Shown piece after piece: positions 1 through 6,210 of a stretch of 14,477 bases of DNA; position 1 is the stretch's first letter; each line of letters opens with the position of its first letter. A program made the translations under genes and the position numbers. Source of the stretch: an uncultured bacterium (GTDB lineage Bacteria; Auribacterota; Tritonobacteria; UBA1439); contig CALLYX010000044.1 in assembly GCA_937858775.1 (NCBI GenBank), positions 1 through 14,477 on the forward strand, given 5' to 3'. Under the pieces are notes generated by a model. It saw only the letters and a program-made list of their open reading frames with translations. It ran no database searches and was not told where the DNA came from.

Positions 1-696
1 TTCTCGGAGGGGACGGCGGCCCTCTTCCCGGGGGAGCCGTACGAGACAACGGGATCGTCGATTCGGGTCGCCGGGGGGAGGATCGAGATCGAGACTCGGG
101 GGGCCCCGGCCTGGGACGCCTCGTTCGCGCCGGGGAAGGCGTCCCGCTCCCGCCCGCCCCTTGCGGCCTCTGCCCTGCTTCCGCGGGGGTCCCGCCTGCG
201 TTTCCCCGCCGGGCGGTCCGTCGGCGCGGCCGTCGTGCGGGAGAGGATCGCCGCCCTTTCGCGTGCCCTCTGGGAGGACGACACGGCCGCCGTAGGGGAG
301 ACGGCCGCGTCGCTCATAGGCCTGGGAGACGGCCTCACCCCCTCATGCGACGACTTGCTGGTCGGTCTTGCCGCCGTCCTCGTCTGGCTCTCCGCAGATC
401 CGCGGCGCGGCGCCCCCGCGCGGCGCGCCTTCAAGGCCCTCGGCGCTGCGATCGCGCGCCGGGGGGAACGCACCACCGCCGTCTCGCGGCATTTCCTCGC
501 CGCCGCGTCCGAGGGGCGTTTCACGGAGCGCGTAAAAGGGCTGGTTCGGGCGATCTTCGATGAGAACGAGAAAAGGGTGGCCGCCGCCGCGAAGCGGGTG
601 CTAGAATGTGGCGCCACGTCGGGCGCGGATCTGATCGAGGGCGTCCGGCTCGGCTGCGTCTCAATGGGCCTGGGCCGCGGAGTCCGGCGGCGGTAA
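1..696 (+). CDS. allH: DUF2877 protein, AllH-like carbamoyltransferase subunit (5' partial)
   Basis: The reading frame is open from the first base, so the N-terminus lies outside the window; 231 residues remain of a family usually somewhat longer. The DUF2877 signature is clear at 324-366: Gly-Leu-Gly-Asp-Gly-Leu-Thr-Pro followed by Ser-Cys-Asp-Asp and a hydrophobic stretch. Most relatives have Gly where this protein has Cys (GD-GLTPSGDD), a small deviation. In E. coli, DUF2877 protein AllH (YlbF) works with AllF (FdrA) and AllG (YlbE) as the oxamic transcarbamylase, which converts oxalurate and phosphate to oxamate and carbamoyl phosphate. AllF and AllG partners are present at 7907-10874 on the other strand, which supports the assignment. 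The substrate here may differ. It is the first visible gene of a plus-strand operon; its stop directly abuts the ribosome binding site of the next gene. Confidence 0.85.
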   Translation, partial: FSEGTAALFPGEPYETTGSSIRVAGGRIEIETRGAPAWDASFAPGKASRSRPPLAASALLPRGSRLRFPAGRSVGAAVVRERIAALSRALWEDDTAAVGETAASLIGLGDGLTPSCDDLLVGLAAVLVWLSADPRRGAPARRAFKALGAAIARRGERTTAVSRHFLAAASEGRFTERVKGLVRAIFDENEKRVAAAAKRVLECGATSGADLIEGVRLGCVSMGLGRGVRRR

Positions 697-707
697 AGGA
701 GGGGGAG

Positions 708-1478
708 ATGAATTTCACCATGTACGACCTCACGCAGAGGCTGAGCGACCTCACGCCGGCTTGGCCGACGTATGAACCGCTCCAGGTGAAGTTCTTCAAG
801 CGCCTCGCCCCGAACGGGGCCAACGGCCAGCTCGTCACGCACTCCAACCACGTGGGCACGCACCTGGACGGCTCCCTTCACTTCTGTACGCACGGGCGCG
901 ACATCGCCGCGATACCGCTTGAGGAGCTTGTCGGCGACGGTGTGATCGTGGACCTGAGCGACATCGCGGCGGATTACGGCATCTACACGTCGAAGGATAT
1001 CATCGACCGCGTGGAGGTGAAGAAGGGTGATATTCTCGTAATAAACACCGGCTACCACAAATACGCATGGGACCAGCCGGGGGCGGACGAGGTCCGGTAC
1101 ATGACCAAGCATCCGGGGCCGACGCGCGAGTTCTCGCGCTGGTGCCTGGAGATGAGGTTCAAGTGGATCGGCGTCGACTGCGGCTCGGCCGATCATCCGA
1201 TGAACACGAAGATACGGGAGTGGATGCCGAGGCAGGCCGCCGAGTGCGAGGCATATTTCCAGAACAAGTTCGGAAAGTCGATCGACGAGATCTTCCCCCC
1301 CAGCCACTATCAGCTCATGCACATCGATCTCTTCCCGCACAATATCATCCACGCGGAGAATCTCGGCGGCGAGATCGACAAGGTGCTCAACCGCCGCATG
1401 GTCATCGGCTGCTTCCCGTGGCGCTGGGTGGGGGGCGAGTCGTCGATCTGCCGCATCGTGGCGTTCGACAGTAAGTAG
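708..1478 (+). CDS. Cyclase-family metal-dependent hydrolase (kynurenine formamidase / isatin hydrolase fold)
   Basis: A 256-residue protein of the cyclase family (PF04199), at the usual family length. The metal-binding signature His48-x-Gly-Thr-His52-x-Asp54 is intact, followed by His58, which usually serves in metal binding or catalysis. A C-terminal Ile-His-Ala-Glu-Asn-Leu segment matches the conserved active-site Glu region. The ATG at 708 is chosen because a strong AAGGAGGGGG ribosome binding site sits just upstream (697-705). An in-frame ATG at 606 would overlap the preceding gene and lacks such a site. Known members hydrolyse amide bonds in N-formylkynurenine, isatin and related compounds, using Mn2+ or Zn2+. 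Next to a carbamoyltransferase and a nucleoside phosphorylase, ring opening of a cyclic amide or imide is a reasonable inference. The exact substrate cannot be read from the sequence. No signal peptide is seen, so it is probably cytoplasmic. Confidence 0.88.
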   Translation: MNFTMYDLTQRLSDLTPAWPTYEPLQVKFFKRLAPNGANGQLVTHSNHVGTHLDGSLHFCTHGRDIAAIPLEELVGDGVIVDLSDIAADYGIYTSKDIIDRVEVKKGDILVINTGYHKYAWDQPGADEVRYMTKHPGPTREFSRWCLEMRFKWIGVDCGSADHPMNTKIREWMPRQAAECEAYFQNKFGKSIDEIFPPSHYQLMHIDLFPHNIIHAENLGGEIDKVLNRRMVIGCFPWRWVGGESSICRIVAFDSK

Positions 1479-1557
1479 GCGGGACGCCGGGACGGCGCGG
1501 CATGCCGCATGAACTCCTATCCTTGATCGCGGGTGGACAGAGAGGGGAGGGCCCGAG

Positions 1558-2307
1558 ATGGCGAAGAAACAGCACCATATAGACTGCGGACCGGGCGACG
1601 TCGGCAGATACGTACTCCTGCCCGGCGACCCGGGGCGCGTACCGGTGGTCGCCGCTCACCTGGCGAACGCGAGGCAGGTCGCGCGGAACAGGGAGTATAC
1701 CACCTACACCGGCGAGGTGGACGGGATCAAGGTATCTGTGACCTCGACCGGCATCGGCTGTCCGTCCGCGGCGATCGCGGTGGAGGAGCTAGCCCGCATC
1801 GGCGCCGACACATTCATACGGGTCGGGACCGCGGGTTCGCTCCAGATGAACGTCGCCCTTGGGGATCTGGTGATCTCCACCGCCACAGTGAGGGACGACG
1901 GGACGTCTCGGCAGTACCTCCCCATCTCCGTCCCGGCCGTGTCGGATTTCCATCTGACGATGGCCCTCTGGGAGGCCGCGCAAAAGCTCGGCCACCGGGC
2001 CCACCTCGGGGTGTCGCAGACGAAGGACGCCTTTTACACGGAGGAGGACGATCCGGCCCTCCCACGCTACGAGGAGATCCGGCGCGATTGGAAGGCGTAC
2101 CAGAAGGCGAACGTCCTCGCCTCCTCGATGGAGTCCGCCGCCATCTTCAGCGTGGCGATGATCCGCCGGCTCAGGGCCGCGGAGATACTCGCGATCATCG
2201 GCTCCACCTACTCGGGGGAGATGATCGTCAAGAAGGTCGGCATCGACGAGATGATCGCGACGGCGATCGAGGCGATCCGGATCGTCGCCGCGCGGGACAA
2301 GGGATGA
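1558..2307 (+). CDS. udp: Uridine phosphorylase-like nucleoside phosphorylase
   Basis: A 249-residue PNP/UDP-family phosphorylase, close to the 253 residues of E. coli Udp. The phosphate-binding Gly-Asp-Pro-Gly-Arg motif is at residues 23-27, Arg-Val-Gly-Thr-Ala-Gly at 88-93, and the ribose-binding Met-Glu-Ser at 191-193. The family cleaves a nucleoside with phosphate to a free base and ribose-1-phosphate. The loop after Phe159-Tyr160 reads Thr-Glu-Glu-Asp-Asp-Pro. Classical uridine phosphorylases carry a Gln-x-Arg pair here that recognises uracil, so the base specificity may differ; the symbol is a family label. The ATG at 1558 has a GAGGGGAGG site upstream. Its stop overlaps the next start in an ATGA, so the two are translationally coupled. 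A nucleoside-type ABC importer is encoded at the right end of the window, consistent with nucleoside use. Confidence 0.87.
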   Translation: MAKKQHHIDCGPGDVGRYVLLPGDPGRVPVVAAHLANARQVARNREYTTYTGEVDGIKVSVTSTGIGCPSAAIAVEELARIGADTFIRVGTAGSLQMNVALGDLVISTATVRDDGTSRQYLPISVPAVSDFHLTMALWEAAQKLGHRAHLGVSQTKDAFYTEEDDPALPRYEEIRRDWKAYQKANVLASSMESAAIFSVAMIRRLRAAEILAIIGSTYSGEMIVKKVGIDEMIATAIEAIRIVAARDKG

Positions 2308-3188
2308 AGCGCGCGACCGTCGCCGGTGTGCAGATCGCCGTAACGGCCAACGACCCGGCGGCCAATATAGAAAAGGCCGCCGGGTGGCTGCGGAAGGCTT
2401 GCGCCCAGGCCCGACCCGACCTCGTCGTATTCCCGGAGTCGGTGACGACCGGCTTCGATCCGGCCCTCTCCAAACGCGACCTGTACCGGCTCGTCGACCG
2501 GATCCCGGGGCGCCTGACGCGCGGGATGCAGCGCCTCGCGCGGCGCCACCGGGTGCATGTCGTCTGGCCGACGTACGAGCGCGGCGAGCGGCCCGGCGTC
2601 GTCTACAACAGCGCCGCCCTTATCGGGCCCGACGGCGATATCATCGGCGTGTACCGCAAGACTCACCCTTTCCCCACGGAGCGCCTCTCGGGCGGGGGAT
2701 GGACGACGCCCGGGACCGCGGCGGAGGTCTACGAGACAGGGTTCGGCGCGGTGGGGATAGTGATCTGTTACGACGGGGATTTCCCGGAGCTCGCCCGCGT
2801 CCTGGCGGTCAAGGGGGCGGAAATCGTCGCCCGCCCCTCGGCGTTCATGCGAAGCTTCGATATTTGGGAGCTCACCAACTGCGCGCGCGCCTATGACAAT
2901 CACGTCTACTGGGCGGCCGTGAACGCGGTGGGCTCGGACGCCGGTGGAAATTACTATTTCGGCGGGAGCATGATCGTGAGCCCGATTGCGCGGAAGCTTG
3001 CTCAGGCGAGGGGGGGGGAGGAGATCATCTTCGCTGAACTCGACCCGGACCCGATCCGCCACGTCACCTACGGGAGCGCCGCCCCGATGTGTTTCGACCA
3101 CCTCGAGGACCGGAACCTCGCCGCCTACGACGCCGTCCTCACCTCCGCTAGGAGCCGCTTCAAGCCCGCCCATCGCGTTAAACATTGA
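2304..3188 (+). CDS. Carbon-nitrogen hydrolase (nitrilase superfamily amidohydrolase)
   Basis: A 294-residue nitrilase-superfamily enzyme with the full catalytic triad: Glu45 (in Val-Val-Phe-Pro-Glu), Lys119 (in Tyr-Arg-Lys-Thr-His-Pro-Phe) and nucleophile Cys155 (in Ile-Cys-Tyr-Asp-Gly-Asp-Phe-Pro-Glu). Members hydrolyse amides or N-carbamoyl compounds; omega-amidase, beta-ureidopropionase and N-carbamoylputrescine amidase belong here. The start is fixed by the ATGA overlap with the phosphorylase gene (2304-2307), so expression is coupled. In this operon it may remove the amide nitrogen from the product left after carbamoyl transfer, or hydrolyse an N-carbamoyl amino acid; both are inferences. 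No signal peptide or membrane segment is seen. It is the last operon gene before the transposase element, which begins 32 bases after the stop. Confidence 0.87.
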   Translation: MKRATVAGVQIAVTANDPAANIEKAAGWLRKACAQARPDLVVFPESVTTGFDPALSKRDLYRLVDRIPGRLTRGMQRLARRHRVHVVWPTYERGERPGVVYNSAALIGPDGDIIGVYRKTHPFPTERLSGGGWTTPGTAAEVYETGFGAVGIVICYDGDFPELARVLAVKGAEIVARPSAFMRSFDIWELTNCARAYDNHVYWAAVNAVGSDAGGNYYFGGSMIVSPIARKLAQARGGEEIIFAELDPDPIRHVTYGSAAPMCFDHLEDRNLAAYDAVLTSARSRFKPAHRVKH

Positions 3189-3192
3189 AATA

Positions 3193-3220
3193 GAAATTTT
3201 GAATTTTTGAATTTGATTTT
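3193..3220. repeat. AT-rich degenerate 8-bp tandem repeat
   Basis: Three imperfect 8-base units, GAAATTTT, GAATTTTT and GAATTTGA, followed by TTTT, lie between the amidohydrolase stop and the left end of the transposon. The stretch has almost no G or C other than the unit-initial G, in sharp contrast to the GC-rich genes around it. It may belong to the insertion target or to the outer part of the mobile element. The second element copy is also preceded by a short T-rich stretch ending in TTT, but without this periodicity. Confidence 0.5.
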
Positions 3221-3240
3221 GGGGTCGGACCACGATATCT
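3221..3240 (+). repeat. Left terminal inverted repeat, element 1
   Basis: The 20 bases are identical to 13049-13068 and are the reverse complement of 4152-4171 and 13275-13294. Two palindromes are nested in it: GGTC-G-GACC at 3223-3231 and GATATC at 3234-3239. Such a small hairpin-capable end is what single-strand HUH transposases of the RAYT group typically bind. Confidence 0.9.
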
Positions 3241-3347
3241 ATTTGGTATAGAAAGAGTTAGGACTAAAAAGGCCTTGAAATAAGGCCCTAAATGCAGGTT
3301 TTGACCCAATTTTTAGCGTTTATGCACTCGCAACAAAAGAGTGCGCC

Positions 3348-4079
3348 ATGCCACGCGCGAACAGGTATATCCTGCCGGGGTATCTGTATCATATCACTCA
3401 CCGCTGCCACAACCGTTCTTTCCTTCTGAGATTCATCCGGGATCGCAACTACTATACGGCATGCCTGCGTAAGGCGACCCGCCGGTTCACGGTGTCGATA
3501 CTCGGATATTGCCTTACACGCAATCATATTCATCTGATATTGTGCTGCCGCGAATTGAATTCGATCAGCCGTTTTATGCAGTTTGTTGAGGGGCGGAGCG
3601 CCCAGCAGTACAATAGGAGGAAGAAACGGAAAGGCGCATTCTGGGAGGACCGATACTTCTGCACGATGATCCAAAACGGTAGATCTCTTTGGAATTGCCT
3701 TCGTTATATCGATCTCAATATGGTGCGCGCTGGAGTTGTAGCGCACCCGAGCGAATGGCAATGGTGCGGCTACAACGAGTTCATGGGGTTCCACGGGAGA
3801 TGCCGGATTCTGGATATCCCCACGCTGCTCGTGAAACTGGGGTTTTCGGATGAAGTGAACGCGAGAAACTGCTACCGGGAAGATATTGCGATGCATCTTG
3901 CCTCAGGAGACTTGGAACGCCGATCCATGTGGACTGATAGCCTCGCGGTTGGTGACCGTAACTTCGTTGAGGATATGAAGAAGCGCATCCCCCGCATAAG
4001 GACATATACAACGGAAGAAAAGACGTCGGAGGAGGCGGAGATTTGGAGCATCAAAGAGACGAAAGATGCGTATACGTGA
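3348..4079 (+). CDS. Y1 HUH transposase, REP-associated (RAYT / IS200-like)
   Basis: A 243-residue transposase of the Y1_Tnp family. The HUH metal-binding motif is His60-Ile-His62 (in Arg-Asn-His-Ile-His-Leu-Ile-Leu). A conserved Tyr-Ile-Asp-Leu-Asn-Met-Val-Arg-Ala-Gly block starts at Tyr120. That tyrosine is my best candidate nucleophile, because the HUH-to-Tyr spacing matches the E. coli RAYT protein; Tyr88 is an alternative. A Gly-Ala-Phe-Trp-Glu-Asp-Arg-Tyr segment at 96-103 is also typical of the group. The enzyme would cut and rejoin single-stranded DNA at the element ends. The ATG at 3348 has only a weak upstream purine stretch, suggesting low translation. Base composition and codon use are less GC-biased than in the surrounding genes. 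The C-terminal ~70 residues are rich in charged residues and I recognise no domain in them. The frame is intact, so the element may still be active. Confidence 0.9.
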   Translation: MPRANRYILPGYLYHITHRCHNRSFLLRFIRDRNYYTACLRKATRRFTVSILGYCLTRNHIHLILCCRELNSISRFMQFVEGRSAQQYNRRKKRKGAFWEDRYFCTMIQNGRSLWNCLRYIDLNMVRAGVVAHPSEWQWCGYNEFMGFHGRCRILDIPTLLVKLGFSDEVNARNCYREDIAMHLASGDLERRSMWTDSLAVGDRNFVEDMKKRIPRIRTYTTEEKTSEEAEIWSIKETKDAYT

Positions 4080-4151
4080 TTTTAGGTAGTAAAACATCGA
4101 TTTTAGGGTCTTTTTAGGCCTTAAATTGCTGTAACACTTTTGTAATACGTA

Positions 4152-4171
4152 AGATATCGTGGTCCGACCCC
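4152..4171 (-). repeat. Right terminal inverted repeat, element 1
   Basis: Exact reverse complement of the left repeat. The GTG at 4159-4161 inside this repeat is the only start codon that opens the full pabB/pabC frame; an in-frame TAA lies just upstream at 4150-4152. Confidence 0.9.
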
Positions 4172-5901
4172 AATCTCTTTTATACGACGAGGTGCGGAGG
4201 GAGTGGCTCGCGTTCGCCGAGCCACGGCGGACGATTGTCGCCCGGCGGCCGGGGGATGTCGCGAGCGCGCTTTGCGCGGTCGAGGCTGAGGTCGAAAAGG
4301 GGGGATGGTGGGCCGCCGGGTTCGTCTCCTATGAGGCCGCCCCGGCGTTCGATTCCGCGCTCACGGTGCGCCGCGAGGATCGGTTCCCGCTCCTCTGGTT
4401 CGGGATCTACGGCGGCCCCGTCCGCAGCTCCGCCTTCCCCGCTTCCTCTTCCACCGTGGCGCCCCCCGCGGACTGGCGCCCCTCCGTGACGGCGGAGGAG
4501 TACCGGGACGCGATAGGGCGGATCAAGGAGTACATCCGCAGCGGCGACACCTACCAAGTGAACTACACGTACCGGCTGACGAGCCGCTTCGACGGGGGCC
4601 CGTTCGAGCTCTTCACGGCGATAGTCCCCGCGCAGCGAGCCTCATGCGCCGCGTTCATCGACACGGGCGAGTGGGCGCTCTGCAGCGCCTCCCCAGAGCT
4701 CTTTTTCCGCCTCGACGGCGACGCGATCGAATCCCGCCCGATGAAGGGGACGGCCCCGCGCGGCCTCAGCGCCGCGGACGATCTAGCCCGGGCCGCGTCG
4801 CTGCGCGCCTCCACGAAGGAGCGCGCGGAGAACGTGATGATCGTCGATATGGTGCGGAACGACTGCGGGCGCATCGCGGAGACCGGGTCGGTGGAGGTCG
4901 CCTCGATCTACGACGTCGAGAAGTACCCGACACTCTGGCAGATGACCTCCACCGTCCGCGCGAGGACGCGGGCGGGGCTCGCCGGGATTCTAGGGGCGCT
5001 CTTCCCGCCCGCCTCTGTCACCGGGGCGCCGAAACCGCGCACGATGGCGATCATCGCCGAGCTCGAATCTTCCCCCCGGCGCGCCTACACGGGGGCGATC
5101 GGGTTCTGGGGGCCGGGGAGGCGGGCGCAGTTCAACGTGGCCATCCGCACGGTGCTCGTTGACACGGCGCGCCGCGAGGCCGAGTACGGGGTCGGCGGCG
5201 GCATCGTCTGGGACTCCACGGCGGAGGGCGAACGGGATGAGTGCGCGACGAAGGCGCGCGTCCTAGCCGCGCGACAACCGGAGTTCAGCCTCCTCGAGAC
5301 GATGCGCTGGTCGCCGGACGAGGGATATTTCCTCCTTGAGAAACACCTCGCCCGGCTCGCGGCGTCCGCCGGCTACTTCGATTACCCGATGCGGCCCGGG
5401 CAGGCGGAGAAGGAGCTCGATGCGTTGGCGCGCCGCCTCCCGCACCGTCCCCATCGAGTGCGGCTCCTTCTCGACCGGAAGGGGAGCGTCGCCGTCGAGG
5501 CGGCCGCGCTCGCCCCGCGCGGGGGCGCGGCGCCCCTTCGGGTCGCGCTCGCCCGCGCGCCGATCGACCCGGCGGACCCGTTCCTGTATCACAAGACGAC
5601 GCGCCGCAGGGTCTACGAGGAGGCGCGCGCGGGGCGTCCCGGCTTCGACGACGTCATTTTGTACAACGGACGGGGGGAGGTCACCGAGTCTACGATTGCC
5701 AACGTGGCGGTCGAGATCGGCGGCGTCCTCTGCACGCCGCCCGTTTCTTGCGGGCTCCTGCCGGGGACGTTTCGCGAGCTGCTCCTCGATCGCGGGGAGG
5801 TGCGGGAGCGGCCGGTCACCCTAGCGGAGCTGCGCGAGAGCCCGCGCGCAGTCCTCTTCAACTCGGTGCACGGGGTGTATCCGGTGAGCGTGTGCGGTTA
5901 A
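4159..5901 (+). CDS. pabB: Fused aminodeoxychorismate synthase component I / aminodeoxychorismate lyase
   Basis: A 580-residue PabB-PabC fusion that makes 4-aminobenzoate for folate. Residues ~110-370 are the chorismate-binding domain, with Pro-Met-Lys196-Gly-Thr (the Lys typical of PabB rather than TrpE), Val-Asp-Met-Val-Arg-Asn-Asp, Val-Thr-Gly-Ala-Pro-Lys and Gly-Val-Gly-Gly-Gly-Ile. Residues ~374-580 are a class IV aminotransferase fold with candidate PLP lysine Lys479 (Tyr-His-Lys-Thr-Thr-Arg-Arg) and Glu-Ser-Thr-Ile-Ala-Asn. The glutaminase PabA is not in the window. The 5' end is abnormal: the frame opens at GTG 4159 inside the transposon's right repeat, so residues 1-4 come from the element, and no Shine-Dalgarno site is seen. 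A GTG at 4192 is the next option. The transposon seems to have replaced the native first codons and ribosome binding site; the rest is intact. Expression level is uncertain. Confidence 0.88.
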   Translation: MVRPQSLLYDEVRREWLAFAEPRRTIVARRPGDVASALCAVEAEVEKGGWWAAGFVSYEAAPAFDSALTVRREDRFPLLWFGIYGGPVRSSAFPASSSTVAPPADWRPSVTAEEYRDAIGRIKEYIRSGDTYQVNYTYRLTSRFDGGPFELFTAIVPAQRASCAAFIDTGEWALCSASPELFFRLDGDAIESRPMKGTAPRGLSAADDLARAASLRASTKERAENVMIVDMVRNDCGRIAETGSVEVASIYDVEKYPTLWQMTSTVRARTRAGLAGILGALFPPASVTGAPKPRTMAIIAELESSPRRAYTGAIGFWGPGRRAQFNVAIRTVLVDTARREAEYGVGGGIVWDSTAEGERDECATKARVLAARQPEFSLLETMRWSPDEGYFLLEKHLARLAASAGYFDYPMRPGQAEKELDALARRLPHRPHRVRLLLDRKGSVAVEAAALAPRGGAAPLRVALARAPIDPADPFLYHKTTRRRVYEEARAGRPGFDDVILYNGRGEVTESTIANVAVEIGGVLCTPPVSCGLLPGTFRELLLDRGEVRERPVTLAELRESPRAVLFNSVHGVYPVSVCG

Positions 5902-5906
5902 ACGCT

Positions 5907-5922
5907 GCGGCGGGCCCGCCGC
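5907..5922. other. 16-bp perfect GC palindrome after pabB/pabC
   Basis: GCGGCGGGCCCGCCGC is self-complementary and could form a 6-bp stem with a GGCC loop five bases after the pabB stop. It is followed by GCGAAAAA, not by a T-run, so it is not a canonical intrinsic terminator on the plus strand. Its position at the end of the plus-strand unit makes a terminator or mRNA-stabilising role possible but unproven. Confidence 0.4.
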
Positions 5923-5937
5923 GCGAAAAAGGCGGCC

Positions 5938-6159
5938 ATGAGCGGGCAGGAACTCCTTCGGGTGCTGAATCCCGTTCCCTTCCTATCGCTCCTGCTTCAG
6001 GCGGCCACGGCCGCCGTGATGATCTTCCTGCTGAAAGCGCACTTCTCCCCGAACGAGTTCGATCTCCACGAGCGAAACGGCATGTTGCCTATCGCACCGG
6101 CGGTCGCGCACGTGGCGCTCAACTGGGGATGGGGGAGGGCGAACTACCCATGGGTATGA
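5938..6159 (+). CDS. Hypothetical small membrane protein
   Basis: A 73-residue frame in the 309-base convergent gap between pabB/pabC and the mdcA-like gene (5902-6210). I do not recognise a family. Residues ~13-32 form one hydrophobic segment (Pro-Phe-Leu-Ser-Leu-Leu-Leu-Gln to Ile-Phe-Leu-Leu) that could span the membrane. The remainder is hydrophilic or mixed and ends Asn-Tyr-Pro-Trp-Val. Third positions are mostly G or C, as in the resident genes, which favours coding. There is no strong ribosome binding site before the ATG. It could also be chance in GC-rich DNA. Nothing else is visible in this gap apart from the palindrome. Confidence 0.4.
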   Translation: MSGQELLRVLNPVPFLSLLLQAATAAVMIFLLKAHFSPNEFDLHERNGMLPIAPAVAHVALNWGWGRANYPWV

Positions 6160-6210
6160 CGGGCGCGGACTGAGGGGCCGCACGCGAGGCGCGCCACGGC
6201 ACGGAGCCGG

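Larger units (their letters stand above)
3221..4171 (+). mobile_element. 951-bp RAYT-type transposon with 20-bp perfect TIRs
   Basis: The element is bounded by a perfect 20-bp inverted repeat, GGGGTCGGACCACGATATCT at 3221-3240 and its reverse complement at 4152-4171. Pairing extends by two outer TT/AA bases. It carries one gene, a Y1 HUH transposase at 3348-4079. The interior is clearly less GC-rich than its neighbours, a sign of horizontal arrival. No target-site duplication is visible, which fits HUH chemistry. Subterminal sequence 3266-3306 (A-run, GGCCTTGAAATAAGGCC, then TTTTGACC) is recognisably shared with 13093-13134 in the second element. It separates the amidohydrolase gene from pabB/pabC and its right end overlaps the pabB reading frame. 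Confidence 0.85.

Noticed and set aside
606..707. Upstream ATG extension of the cyclase-family gene
   Set aside because: It overlaps the DUF2877 gene by 91 bases and has no ribosome binding site, whereas ATG 708 has a strong AAGGAGGGGG just upstream and gives the normal family length.
2208..3233. Long minus-strand frame opposite the amidohydrolase
   Set aside because: It is Arg/Val/Gly-rich with no recognisable motif, and mirrors the intact nitrilase-family gene; such shadows are expected in GC-rich DNA.
3221..4171. Element 1 as a DDE insertion sequence with target duplication
   Set aside because: The transposase has an HIH motif and Y1-family layout rather than DDE residues, and no direct repeat flanks the element.
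5907..5935. Intrinsic terminator after pabB/pabC
   Set aside because: The GC palindrome could form a hairpin, but it is followed by A-rich rather than T-rich sequence, so I list it only as a palindrome.
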